A DNA stretch of 64,000 nt from Crotalaria pallida (lineage: Eukaryota > Streptophyta > Magnoliopsida > Fabales > Fabaceae), in assembly GCA_037953625.1 (NCBI GenBank), contig CM075650.1, forward strand, positions 20,775,501 to 20,839,500. Direction: 5' to 3'. A program made the translations under genes and the position numbers. The notes below the pieces were generated by a model. The model was not told the DNA's origin and made no database searches. It was given only the letters and a program-made list of their open reading frames with translations. Positions 12,147 through 23,609 of the stretch are shown piece by piece (positions within the stretch are counted from its first letter, which is position 1; every line of letters starts with the position of its first letter).

Positions 12147-12425
12147 GCCACGGCCGTGGCATTGGCCACGACTTACCCGTGGCGCACTGGAAAAGTGATG
12201 CGAGAGGCACATTACGCTGCCACGGGCGTGGCATACGCCACGGCTTGCCCGTGGCAACCTGGGAAACAATACGAAGAAGGGTGCTAAGCTCCACGGCCGT
12301 GGCATTTACCACGGCCAGATCGTTGAGCTTTCTGTGAGAAGTGCCACGGTCGTTGTACCTGCCACGGCCTGCCCGTGGCACACTATTTTTTTTAGAGCCC
12401 TGTGGCCATGGTATGCGCCGTGGCC
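12147..12425. repeat. Five dispersed palindromic GC-rich units in element D
   Basis: Units at 12147-12183, 12219-12255, 12291-12316, 12343-12379 and 12399-12425. A typical unit has CCACGG(C/G)CGTGGC, a short AT-containing centre, GCCACGGCYTGCC and CGTGGC, so each can fold on itself. They lie between integrase and the extra ORF. Sequence differs between units mainly in the centre. Confidence 0.85.
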
Positions 12426-12660
12426 TCCCCTCGGTTCTTCAAATTAATTCTTTTTCTTCCCAAATCAACACTTTTACGCTCCAAATCAACTCCTTTTTGC
12501 TGCAACCTCTTATAATCCTACAAAACAAAGACGAAACCCCAGTAATATGACATAATAAAATCCTAAAAATCAACAAAATAAAGTACGAAAGCGATTTAAA
12601 ACTTGGGTTGCCTCCCAAGAAGGGCTTATTTAAGGTCCTAAGCTTGACCTCTCACTGTAA

Positions 12661-13887
12661 TCACTCTGAAACAGATGGATTGAGAAGGGATTGTGTGTTC
12701 CCATCCTTAATAGGTTCTCCAATCAAGTAGTGCTTCAATCTTTGTCCATTGACTTTGAAAGCTCCAGTGGCTTCACTCCACACCTCTATAGCACCATAAG
12801 GGTAGACTTGCTTCACTCGGAATGGTCCTGACCACCTGGACCTAAGCTTTCCTGGGAAGAGCTTCAAACAAGAGTTAAAGAGTAACACAGAGTCACCCTC
12901 TTTGAACTCTCTTCGAAGGATTCTCTTGTCATGCCAACGCTTTGTATTCTCCTTGTAAATCTTGGCATTCTCGTATGCATCAAGCCTCAACTCCTCCAAC
13001 TCATTAAGATGAAGCTTCCTCTTCTCACTAGCTTCCTTCAAGTCAAAGTTGAGAAACTTTATTGCCCACAAAGCTTTGTGCTCCAACTCAACAGGAAGGT
13101 GGGAAGGCTTTCCATAGATCAACCGGAACGGGGTCATACCAATAGGAGTTTTATAAGCAGTGCGGTATGCCCAAAGAGCATCATCAAGCTTCAAAGACCA
13201 ATCCTTGCGGGATTTAGCCACTGTTCTCTCCAAAATACTCTTGATTTCTCTATTGGAAACCTCCACTTGCCCACTGGTCTGAGGGTGATAAGGAGTAGAA
13301 ACCTTATGGGTTACCCCATACTTCTTCAGGAGACTCTCAAATTGTTTTTCAATGAAATGTGAGCCTCCATCACTGATAACTGCTCTAGGAACTCCAAATC
13401 TGGGGAAGATGACTGTCTTGAAGAGCTTGATTACAGTCTTTGCATCATTGGTTGGAGACACAATTGCCTCCACCCATTTGGACACATAATCAACTGCCAC
13501 GAGAATGTACTTGTTGTTGCATGAGGATGGGAATGGTCCCATATAGTCAACTCCCCAAACATCAAATATCTCCACTTCAAGAATGTTGTTCAGAGGCATT
13601 TCATTTCTTATGGAGATATTACCCGTCCTTTGACAAGCATCGCATAAGAGCACAAACTTCCTTGCGTCCTTGAACAATGATGGCCAATAGAATCCAGATT
13701 GAAGGACCTTTGCAGATGTTTTTGAGGTTCTGGCATGTCCACCATACACAGAAGCATGACAGTGGAAAAGGATATTCTTCACTTCTTCTTCAGGAACACA
13801 TCTTCTATATATACCATAAGCACACCTCTTATAAAGTAGAGGTTCTTCCCAGACGTAATGCTTCACATCAGAAAAGAACTTCTTCTT
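12661..13887 (-). pseudogene. Integrase domain of element D pol
   Basis: Catalyses insertion of the cDNA into the host genome. In the 401-residue frame from 13866, the zinc-binding part has H37 and H44 with C75 and C78 (LCDACQ), and the catalytic triad is D107 (GVDYMGPF), D166 (ISDGGSHF) and E202 (GQVEVSNRE), with 35 residues between the last two as in retroviral-type integrases. The C-terminal part (FKEGDSVLLFNS, KLRSRWSGPF) is the usual GPF-type module. No chromodomain follows. The frame is continuous with RT/RNase H except for one TAG at 13888-13890, seven codons upstream of the first Met, so it is one polyprotein broken by a single nonsense change. Confidence 0.93.
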
Positions 13888-15231
13888 CTATTGGTAGCTC
13901 AGCTCAGGTGGTAGCACTCCGCAAGAAAGATAATTAACAAAGTCTGTGTACCATGGAGCATCCACCTTAGAAAGAGCCAACAATTGCTCATCGGGGAAAG
14001 AATCATCAATGGGCATCTCATTTGTATAATTAAGATCAGGATTATGAGGCAATCTGGAGAGGTGGTCTGCAACCACATTTTTAACACCTTTCTTGTCTCT
14101 GATTTCAAGATCAAATTCTTGGAGAAGAAGGATCCATCTGATAAGTCGTGGTTTGGCATCCTTCTTACTCAACAAGTACTTAATTTCTGAATGATCAGTG
14201 TAGACGATCACCTTCGAGCCAACGAGGTAGGAGCGAAACTTCTCAAAGGCAAAGACAACCGCCAACAGTTCCTTCTCAGTTGTTTCATAGTTGACTTGAG
14301 CATCATCCAAGGTCTTGCTGGCATAGTATATGGCATGGACCTTCTTGTCTTTCCTCTGTCCAAGCACTGCTCCAATGACATGGTCACTTGCATCACACAT
14401 CAGCTCAAAGGGCAAACTCCAATCAGGTGCCTGAATGATAGGAGCAGAGATCAAATCTTTCTTCAACCTGTAAAAGGCATCTAGGCAATCCTGGATAAAA
14501 TAAAATGGCATATCCTTAATTAACAAATTGGTTAAAGGTTTAGTAATCTTAGAAAAATCTTTGATAAATCTTCTATAAAAACCAGCATGCCCCAAAATGC
14601 TCCGCACTCCCTTGAGAGAAGTGGGTGGGGGCATTTTCTCAATTACCTCAACCTTTGCCCTATCTACTTCTATGCCACGTTCGGACACTAAGTGTCCTAA
14701 CACAATACCTTCTCTTACCATGAAGTGGCATTTTTCCCAGTTTAAAACCAGGTTCATCTCATGACATCTCTGCAACACTTTGGAAAGATTAGCTAAACAA
14801 TTATCAAAGCTAGTGCCATAAACAGAGAAATCATCCATGAAAACTTCCATTATATTTTCAATAAAGTCAGAGAAGATAGCAGTCATACAGCGCTGGAAGG
14901 TGGCATGAGCTTTACAAAGACCAAAGGGCATCCTTCTATAGGCAAATGTGCCATAAGGACAAGTAAAAGTTGTTTTCTCTTGGTCTTGAGGGTGAATGGA
15001 GATTTGGTGAAATCCCGAATACCCATCCAAATAGCAAAAATGTGAATGCTTTGCTAACCTTTCAAGCATCTGGTCAATGAAAGGGAGGGGGAAGTGATCT
15101 TTTCTAGTTGCTTTGTTTAGCTTCCTATAGTCAATACACATCCTCCATCCTGTGACTGTTCTAGTGGGGATTAATTCATTATTATCATTCTTCACAATAG
15201 TCATTCCCCCTTTCTTAGGTACTACTTGCAC
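13888..15231 (-). pseudogene. Reverse transcriptase and RNase H of element D
   Basis: 447-residue open stretch. RT motifs: GWRMCIDYRKLN, FPLPFIDQMLERL, YGTFAYRRMPFGLC and the catalytic FMDD (14830-14841), the F-for-Y variant common in plant gypsy RTs. The connection region (LGHAGFYRRFIKDFS) and RNase H (MCDASDHVIGAVLGQ, TTEKELLAVVFAFEKFR, YTDHSEIKYLL, VVADHLSRL) follow. Ends at the premature TAG 13888-13890. The N-terminal part of RT lies in the broken stretch 15232-15721, so no intact start exists. Confidence 0.95.
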
Positions 15232-15721
15232 AAGACTAACTCATTCACTATCAGAGATAGGATAAATCACACCAGCATCAAGCAATTTAAGTATTTCCTT
15301 TTTCACTACCTCTTTCATGTTAGGATTTAATCTTCTTTGAGGTTCTATGCATTAATATCCTATGCATGCAAAGTGAAGGGCTAATTCCTTTTATATCACT
15401 AATGGTATATCCAATGACTGCTCTATGCAACCTAAGCTCTCTAAGTAATTTTTCAGTTTCAAGCTTGCTTAGATTAGCATTAACAATCACTGGATATGTA
15501 GAGTTAGGTCCAAGGAATTCATACCTGAGCAATGAAGGGAGAGGTTTAAGTTCTACCTTTGGTGCTTTGTCTTACTTCCAATCTGATGACTTGGCTTCAG
15601 CTTCCAGCTTTTCATATGTATTCCTATGAGATGGTAGAGGTGGATTTGCTTCAAGTAGTGTAGCATAGCGGGCGGCTTCAGCATCATCAACTTCATTAGA
15701 GCACTCACCAACCAAGCACCG
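15232..15721 (-). pseudogene. Broken link between protease and RT of element D
   Basis: Continues the pol polyprotein: on the minus strand one reads RT N-terminal sequence such as LRYEFLGPNSTYPVIVNA and IYPISDSE, interrupted by at least two stops and apparent frame changes. It joins the protease frame (ends 15722) to the RT frame (begins 15231). Confidence 0.8.
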
Positions 15722-16822
15722 CTAGAGTGGATCTTTAGAGCGGTACTTGAATGCTTTGTCAGTCACCACTTGATGCAATAGATCTATTCTGCAGCATGAG
15801 TCCCCAAGAGATGGTTGTTTGACCACATTTGATATATCAAACTCAACCTTCTCTTCACCAATAGTTAGTGAAAGCTTGCCATTCTTCACATCAATAATAG
15901 CACCAGCAGTGGCCAAGAAAGGCCTTTCAAGGAGGATAGGAATGAAGGTATCTTCTTCCATTTCAAGCACCACAAAATCAACTGGAATAAAGAAGTTACC
16001 CACCTTGATAGGAACATCCTCCAAGACACCCACTGGGAATTTGACTGAGCGATCAACCAATTGCAATGAAATTCTTGTGGGTTTCATCTCACCAATATCA
16101 AGCTTCTTGCACACTGAGAGAGGCATAAGGCTAACACTAGCCCCAAGATCACATAAAGCGCGGTCAAAAGACACATTCCCAATAAGACATGGAATGGAAA
16201 AGCTACCTAGGTCTTTGAGCTTTGGAGGCAATTTATTTTGAATTATTGCACTGCACTCCTCAGTCAAAGCCACTGTCTCACAATCTTCAAGCTTCCTCTT
16301 GTTGGAAATAATATCTTTCAAGAACTTTGCATATGATGGAATTTGTAGTAGAGCTTCAGTGAATGGTATGGTGATATACAACTTCTTCAGAACTTCAAGG
16401 AACTTGCCAAACTGCTTCTCTAGCTTCACTTTAGCCAATCTTTGAGGGAAAGGAATAGGTGGCTTGTAAGGGGCCGGAGGAGTATAAGTGGACTCCTCAG
16501 ATTTTTCATCAACCACACCTTTTCCTTCTCTCTTCTGGGATAGCTCTTCTTTCACTGCATCTTCACTGCTAGGGCTTTCAAGAACTTTTCCGCTCCTTAG
16601 AGTTATTGCCTTGCAATGCTCACTAGGATTTGTCTCTGGTTGGCCTGGAAGTGTGCCTGGAGCTCTTGTAGTTGAGGCTGCTAATTGTGCAATTTGAGTT
16701 TCTATCATCTTGTTGTGAGCTGCTTGTTGTGCAAATTGCTTCTCTTGAGAATCAAACCTGGCTCTGAAATCATTATTTGCCTTCTCTTGGTTGATCAAAA
16801 AATTCTCAAGCATGATCTCCAA
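15722..16822 (-). pseudogene. Gag C-terminus and aspartic protease of element D
   Basis: 366-residue frame. The N-terminal part (EKANNDFRARFDSQEKQF, IAQLA, LPGQPETNP) is the usual Athila gag-to-pol linker; the protease has the catalytic CDLGASVSLMPLSV, a flap-like ILLERPFLATAGAIID and downstream IDVKNGKL. In most gypsy proteases the triad is D-S/T-G; Athila-type D-L-G is seen here, matching E. The frame ends at 15722 and pol continues brokenly in 15232-15721. Confidence 0.88.
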
Positions 16823-16876
16823 GTTGGACTTTTGAGGAGCTTGTGGATTGATAGTCCTTTGAGGGAAACCAGGAGG

Positions 16877-17771
16877 CTACTGTCTAGGAATAACAGAAGG
16901 ATTGAGAACATTGTTGCTCCTGTAAGAAAGATTTGGATGTGTCCTCTGGTTGAAATTGTTGACATAATCAACTGTTTCTGTCGGTTGTTCTTGAGGAACA
17001 GGTTGAACCAATAGACAATGTTGAGCAACATGACCGGCAATACCACATATCTCATAAATAGCACTTGCCACATTCACAACATTCACATTCAACATATCAA
17101 TCTTCTTAGTTAAGATATCAACTTTACCAGCCAGCACACTCAAAGCATCAACTCTTGAGGAGAGATGTTTCAATTCATTTGTCTCGATCACTCCTGCAGT
17201 GGATGAAGAAGGTTTGGTAGTAGTTGATCTTTCTCTTGAATATCGCCTGCGGCTGAGAGAAATTTTGTCAAGCAAATCAAATGTCTCATCTGCATTCTTA
17301 TCCATGAACGAACCATTAGTGACGGAGTCAAGATTCATTTGAGATTCTGGTGTCAAACCATTGTAGAAAGTTTGCACCAAAAGAGGTCTGGGAAACTTGT
17401 GATGAGGACACTTCCGCAGTGGAAACTTAAATCGCTCCCAAGCATCATAAAGAGTCTCTCCTTCTTTTTGCATGAAAGACATGATCTGGCCTCTGTACTC
17501 CGCAGTCTCCAAATTGATTCCGCTGGACCACATTAATCAAGCTCATCTTGATCTCAAAGTTGTTGGCTTCAATGGGTGGGACGACCACACTAGATTGTAG
17601 CCCTTTGATGGAAGGGGTCCCATAATCCTTCAATGGCGTGTGATTTTCATTCTGCGCCATTGTTAGATTTTTAGGTCTTTGTTGTCTCCTTCTTCTATTC
17701 TTTCTTCTATGAAAAGTCTTCTCAATCTCAGGATCTGCTTGAACAGGTGTCCCAAGTTTGATGCTTCGCAT
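16877..17771 (-). pseudogene. gag of element D, internally deleted and frameshifted
   Basis: N-terminal part in one frame (17771-17445) includes MAQNENHTPLKDYGTPS near 17660 and NNFEIKMSLINVV; it then shifts frame to 17533-16877, which holds the downstream capsid part (GETLYDAWERFKFPLRKCPHH, LVQTFYNGL). The usual middle of the capsid seems to be missing between them, so a deletion is likely. The zinc knuckle reads YEICGIAGHVAQHC: three of four zinc ligands are present, the first Cys is Tyr. The protein would be non-functional. Confidence 0.88.
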
Positions 17772-17875
17772 AAAAGAAAAAGAATTCCTGTGGAAAAAAG
17801 AGAAAACAAAAAAAACTAGAAAAAGAGGTTTAGTCTAATCAACTTATAATAACAGTTAATATTAACAAAGCAAAA

Positions 17876-17893
17876 TCCCCGGCAACGGCGCCA
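17876..17893 (-). promoter_or_regulatory. tRNA-Asp primer-binding site of element D
   Basis: Minus strand TGGCGCCGTTGCCGGGGA, the complement of the 3' end of plant tRNA-Asp, six bases inside the 5' LTR (which ends at 17900). This fixes the orientation of D. E and C have the same site. Confidence 0.93.
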
Positions 17894-17899
17894 AAAACT

Positions 17900-19122
17900 T
17901 GATAGCCCCGCAAGCGCACAGGTTATCGTAGTAATAAAAAGTATCGTATCCGCAGGGATTTTGTTGTTAAATACCAACAAATTATAAGAACCAATTATCT
18001 AAACCGGATTAGTAGAAAATTAAAAATAAAATTTAGAGATTGATTTTTGGAAAAATAAAATAAAATAAAATCTAAAAGATTGGATTGAGATTTGGATTGG
18101 GAGATTTCCAAGGATTAGTTTCACCACATATCCGCATTGACAATCTTTAGTGATATCTCTTTTATTTAGCTAGATTTATTTTTAGGGTGAATTATCCTAA
18201 TGTAGAATACTAGCTCTTTTCAGAGTCTTAGCAACGTACCTAATGAGGCCTAATTTCTACTTTCGTGATAATTAGGGTACATTAAATCCATTAAGTTCTA
18301 TGATAATTCAGGGAATCCCCTCAGGAATTAAAACTACTTTCATGATTTAAGTTCCTAAGTTCAATTCTGGTATTTTCTAATACTAAGGTTCACCTTTCGG
18401 CACTTCCTTTAATATCTGGGATCATGTAATTGTTGAGCTCTACACAACGAAAAGCATTAAGCACACCAAAATTAAATAAAAATAGAATCTAGCATAAATA
18501 AAAGATAAAATATTAAATCCTCATGTCAATGCCTCCATGGGTTAATCCTAATCCTCAGAAAAAGGGAACTACTCACTACTCATGTTCATGATACAAATTA
18601 AAAAATAAGAATAAGACATACTAAAGTAGGAATAACCAAAAGTTGAGAGGAGAATTTCTTCTGTCTTCAATCGCCTTCCAGATCTTCCTTGAGAGAAAAT
18701 ATGTTGTGTTATGTCTTCAATCCTTGTTTTCTAATTATATATCTTCTCATCAAATCTAATCTTCTAAATCAAATCTATCTACAAGGGTTTCTATTTTTTA
18801 CAAGTTATCTGCTACTTTTTCCAAAATATGGGCCCAAATTGATTAATTAGGCCCAATGACTTATCTTCCTTCTCAAAGCCCCCAAATCTCTTTTTTTCTA
18901 TACAATTGCTCCCAAAAGCTCTTTAATATTTTCTCAATGATAAATTCTTTACTTTCCAAAGCTCCAAGCCTCCAAATTGTAACCTGCACATCAAAAACAC
19001 CAAAAACCTTTCCCAAGTGAAATATGAACTAAATGCATGCTAAATTAAAATAAAATACCTAAATAAATATTAAAATAAATACAAACTAATAGGAAAATAA
19101 TATGCATGCTACGCACACATCA
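17900..19122 (-). repeat. 5' LTR of element D
   Basis: 1,223 bp, co-linear with 7625-8849, followed at 19123-19127 by the AAGGA target duplication and then by the resumed gag frame of A. Confidence 0.95.
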
Positions 19123-22100
19123 AAGGAATTTCCGGAGTGAGGCTCCCTACATTGACAAGTGCAAGCGCCGTCATCATGGTCGTTTTTGTTGGGCGACAAG
19201 TGGTTGTTTCAATTGTGGAAAACCGAGACACTTTGCGAAGGACTGCAAGGAACTGGCCAAGACCAATTCGAGAGGGGCAGCTGACAAACCCGTGGTTCAA
19301 GGAAGGGTTTTCACGCTTAGTGGTGTGGAGGCAAGCCAATCCTCTGATCTTGTGCAAGGTAATTACTTGCTAAATGGTCAGCTCTGTAATGTGTTGTTTG
19401 ATTCTAGTGCAACGCATTCATTTGTTTCATATGAATGTGTAAACCGTTTGAGTTTATCCATATCTGAGTTATCATACACTCTTAAAGTAGAAACCCCAAC
19501 TAATGCTCCTGTAGTTGTTTCTAGAGCATGTCTTAACTGTGGTATAGAAGTGTTAGGACAACTCTCTAGGGTAGATTTGATCTGTTTACCCTTATCGCAA
19601 TTGGATGTGATCTTGGGAATGGATTGGTTAAGCCGAAACCAAGTGATCATTGATTGTGATAGAAAAGTAGTGATCTATAGAAACCCAAAGCCTTCAGGCT
19701 ATATGTGTCTGTTCAACACTGAAGTGGAGGAGAATGGCCCAAGGACTGAAGAGATCTCCGTTGTCAGAGATTTTCCTGAGGTATTCGCTGACGAGATACC
19801 GGGTTTACCACCGAAGAGAGAGATTGAATTTGGAATTGATTTAGTTCCGGGAGTTGGTCCCATTTCTATCACTCCTTATAGAATGGCACCACCGAAGATG
19901 GTTGAGATGAAGAAACAGATTGAAGAGTTGTTGCATAAGTAGATGATCCGACCAAGTGTATCACCTTGGGGTGCTCCGGTTTTGTTCGTCAAAAAGAAAG
20001 ATGGTAGTATGAGGATGTGTATCGACTACCGGCAGTTGAATAAGGTCACAATCAAGAACAAGTATCCTTTACCAAGGATAGATGACCTTATGGATCAAGT
20101 TCGTGGGGCTTCAGTATTTTCCAAGATTGATCCGAGATCGGGGTATCATCAGATCAGGATTAGAGAAGAGGATATCTCTAAGACTACATTTTGATCCCGA
20201 TACGGGCATTATGAGTATGTTGTGATGCCGTTCGGATTGAATAATGCACCAGCTATTTTCATGGACTACATGAATCGAATCTTTAGACCCTATTTAGATT
20301 CATTCGTGGTTGTGTTCATTGACGATATCCTTATTTACTCCAAGAGTCCTGAGGAACATGCTGAACACTTGAGAATAGTGTAGAATGTCCTAAAGGAGAA
20401 GCAATTGTACGACAAACTTGCAAAGTGTGAGTTCTAGCTGGAGGAAGTTAAATTTTTAGGACATGTAATCTCAAACAAGGGGATAGCGGTTGACCCGACA
20501 AAAGTAAGTTCAGTTCTACAATGGGAACAACCGAAGTCGATCACGGAAGTGAGAAGTTTTCTTGGTTTGGCTGGCTACTATAGAAGATTTATAGAAGGTT
20601 TCTCGAATATTGCGCTACCATTGACGAAGCTAACTCGGAAAGACCAACCATTCATATGGGATGAGAAGTGTGAAAGGAGTTTCCGAGAGTTGAAGGAAAG
20701 ATTGACATCATCTCCTGTGTTGATTTTGCCTGATCCACAGAAGAATTTTGAGGTGTACTGTGATGCATTGAAACAAGGACTTGGGAGTGTGTTGATGCAA
20801 GATGGAAAGGTAGTCGCTTATGCCTCGAGACAACTAAAAGTTCATGAAATGAACTATCCAACTTATGACTTAGAGCTGGCAGCTGTTGTCTTCGCTCTAA
20901 AGATTTGGAGGCACTATCTCTATGGCACTACGTTTCGGGTGTTTAGTGACCATAAGAGTTTAAAGTACCTTTTTGACCAGAAAGAGTTGAACATGAGGCA
21001 ACATCGATGGATGGAGTTCTTGAAGGATATGAGTTTGAGCTTCATTACCATCCTGGGAAAGCAAACGTTGTGGCGGATGCGTTGAGTCGAAAAGCAATGC
21101 ATATCAATTCAATGATGGTCAAAGAAGCTGCATTGATAGAAGAATTTAGAGATTTGAGCTTGACGATGCAAGTAGAGCCGACAAGTATCAAGATGGGGAT
21201 GTTGCAGATTGCTAATGAATTCTTGCAAAGGATTCGAGAGTTGTAACAAGAAGATGATGAGCTTAAGGAAAAGATGAAGCTTATGGAGGAAGGCAAAGAG
21301 TTATAATTTCAAGAAGGGAAGGATGGAATCCTTCGTTTTAGAACAAGGATTTGTGTGCCCGACAATTCAGAAGTAAGGAGAATGATTCTGGATGAAGCGC
21401 ATAAGAGCAAGTTGAGTATGCATCCGGGAGCTACCAAAATGTATCCGGATTTGAAAGAGATATTTTGGTGGCCTGGTTTGAAGAAAGATGTGGCAAGATA
21501 TGTAGCGTGTTGTTTGGTGTGTCAGAAGGCTAAGGTGGAACACCAAAGGCCAGGAGGAGAATTACTTCCCTTAGAAATTCCGTTATGGAAATGGGATAGT
21601 ATCTCAATGGATTTCGTGTCTGGATTGCCAAGGACAGCTGCTGGTCATGATGCAATCTGGGTGATTGTAGATCGCTTGACGAAATCAGCGCATTTTATTC
21701 CAGTTAATATGCGCTACTCTTTGGAAAAGCTCACTCAGTTGTATATCAAGGAAGTTGTTCGCTTGCATGGTGTGCCATCAAGTATCGTGTCAGATCGCAA
21801 CCCAAGGTTTACATCGAAGTTTTGGCAGGATCTACATAAAGCTCTGGGTTCAAGATTGAAGTTAAGTTCTGCATACCATCCTCAGACTGATGGTCAAACA
21901 GAAAGGACTATTCAGTCACTGGAGGACATCTGAAGAGCTTGTGTTTTGGAAGGTCAAGGAAATTGGGAACAAATGTTGCCGCTCGTGGAATTTACTTACA
22001 ATAATAGTCATCATACGAGCTTTGGAATGGCACCAATTGAAGCTCTGTATGGGAGAAAGTTTCAGACACCATTATGCTGGTTTCAAGTGGGGAGAGTTCT

Positions 22101-22652
22101 TTTGTTGGACCGGATTTTGTACAAGAGACAACTGAGAAGATTAAGATGATACAAGAGAAGATGAAGACAGCTCAAAGTAGGCAGAAGAGCTACGCTGATC
22201 GGAGGAGGAAACTCTTAGAATTTGCTGAAGGTGACCATGTTTTCATCAGAATAGTACCCACCAAAGGTGTTAGTAGAGCTTTGAAAACCCAAAAACTATC
22301 ACCTAAGTTTATTGGTCCTTACCAAATTCTTAAAAAGACTGGTTCAGTAGCTTATCAAATAGCCCTACCCTCGTCATTAGCTAATCTTCATAATGTATTT
22401 CATGTGTCTCAGTTGAAAAAGTATATTCACGATCCCACCATAGTTCTTAGCATCCAACCTGATGACCTGGATATACGTGAGAACCTAACCTTTGAAGCTA
22501 TGCCTATCCTCATTGAAGATCGAAGAGTCAAGCAGCTTAGAGGGAAGGATATTCTTTTAGTCAAGGTTATCTGGATTCGTGGTGATGTGATGGAAACATC
22601 TTGGGAATTAGAGGATAAGATGTGTCAGGACTATCCTAAGTTGTTTGTATAA
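19123..22652 (+). pseudogene. gag C-terminus and pol of element A, broken
   Basis: Resumes after D. In order: zinc knuckle CFNCGKPRHFAKDC; protease FDSSATHSFVS (normal DSG changed to DSS); RT with MRMCIDYRQLNK and FIDD at 20315-20326; RNase H (VYCDALKQGLGSVL, VADALSRK); integrase with HHCC finger and D (SMDFVSG), D (SDRNPRF), E (DGQTERTIQ); and a C-terminal tail (VIWIRGDVMETSWELEDKM) of chromodomain type. In-frame stops at 19940, 20192, 20381, 20435, 21244, 21303 and 21931, and a one-base loss near 21030 where KDYEFEL should be read. Later the frame also shifts around 21940-22150. Compared with B the order is identical. Confidence 0.93.
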
Positions 22653-22946
22653 GTTGAATTTCGGGGACGAAATTCCTTGTAAGTGGGGGAGTAGTGTAAC
22701 ACCCCAAAATTTTAATCCCTGATTAATGAAATGTTAATTATAAAATTTATTATAATTAATTATTTCTATTTTTAATCTTTGATTAAAATCTGTGTTTATG
22801 ATATTAGTGAATGTGTGAATTTAATTTGATAATTATTTTTAAGTGAAAATAAATAATTTGCACATTAGTCCCTGTTTTAGGGACCTAGAAGTAATTATAG
22901 GAAAGGTTTTGGAGGGAAAGAAAATAAAATTTATATTTTTCAAAAA

Positions 22947-22996
22947 CTGACCAAAATACTCGAGTGTTTCTGAAAAGACTCGAGTGTTTTGGTCAG
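22947..22996. repeat. Composite palindrome in U3 of LTR A
   Basis: Left arm CTGACCAAAATACTCGAGT (22947-22965), 12-base loop, right arm ACTCGAGTGTTTTGGTCAG (22978-22996): 18 of 19 pairs match. Each arm also contains the self-complementary ACTCGAGT. It lies about 122 bp upstream of the TATA box. Element B has the same architecture with different sequence. Confidence 0.9.
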
Positions 22997-23117
22997 AGTT
23001 GCACGAGTTAGTGCGTTCTGGTGAGTCACCACCAACGATTCTCGCCGTTCGACACGAAATCACCACCCCAACACGTCCAAGCTTGTCGTGTCGAGCTGCA
23101 TGAGCCTTCAACCACTC

Positions 23118-23124
23118 TATAAAA
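23118..23124 (+). promoter_or_regulatory. TATA box of LTR A
   Basis: CTCTATAAAAGCC, close to the plant consensus. Transcription would begin near 23150, upstream of the donor-like site. Confidence 0.7.
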
Positions 23125-23609
23125 GCCGATTGAACCATGTTGAGAAGCATTTGGTCAATTTGTTGAAGACTTTCATGTTTTAGGTTCCTAAGTTCGATCA
23201 ATCGATACTCCCTCTCTGTTTCGATTCGAGTCATAAACTATACCCCAATACAAAGTTCACATCTCGAGCTTTGTAAAGACACCAAAATCGTGAGTAGAGA
23301 GTTTGTGTGTTGGGAGAATTGGAGCTCGAGAGTTGGAGCTTGTTGCTGTCAACCAGTTTCTGGAGCTTACGTTGGATTCGAATTTTGGTAAGCTCTCGTG
23401 TCCAATCAACCCCCAATTTGTTTTAAATCCTAGTTTATGTTGCAGAGAATGAATTCTAATCAAAACCCTTAATTCTCTTGCATGTTAACCCATTCAAATA
23501 TTCTGACTTTGGACCTCTGCTCAAACTGTCCTGCATGTTAATGGTTGAAGTGGTTCTTGGTGTTGTGGAGTTTTTCCTTGCAATTTCTTTGTTGAATCAC
23601 GTCTGAGAG

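Larger units (their letters stand above)
11578..12660 (-). other. GC-rich spacer of element D between integrase and extra ORF
   Basis: No credible gene; the several ORFs on both strands here are by-products of G-rich/C-rich composition. Contains a 24-bp tandem duplication at 12057-12104, five palindromic units at 12147-12425, and near 12604-12655 a motif (GGGAGGCAACCCAAG on the minus strand) that also appears in E at about 30081-30092, just after the coding part there. Confidence 0.75.
7625..19122 (-). mobile_element. Element D: Athila-type Ty3/gypsy retrotransposon, nested in A
   Basis: Minus-strand element of 11,498 bp with LTRs of about 1.22 kb (TGATAGCCCC...CACACATCA), a perfect 5-bp TSD AAGGA, and a PBS matching the 3' end of tRNA-Asp next to the right-hand LTR. 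In sense order: 5' LTR (17900-19122), PBS, gag, protease, RT, RNase H, integrase, a GC-rich spacer with palindromic repeats, an extra ORF in the env-like position, a 1.5-kb non-coding block, 3' LTR (7625-8849). No chromodomain is seen. By my count the two LTRs differ at roughly 20-25 positions (about 2%), so the insertion is fairly recent but later than A. Gag and pol carry frameshifts and stops. Confidence 0.95.

Noticed and set aside
11598..12381. Several long ORFs on both strands
   Set aside because: They overlap in opposite frames in a G-rich spacer and have only low-complexity translations; no family features.
17876..17893. Match to the 3' end of tRNA-Asp (also 31779-31796 and 40329-40346)
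   Set aside because: Only 18 bases match, next to LTR ends; these are primer-binding sites, not tRNA genes.
19106..19122. Start codon for the A pol frame at 19106
   Set aside because: It lies in the LTR of D; the true frame comes from gag before 7625.
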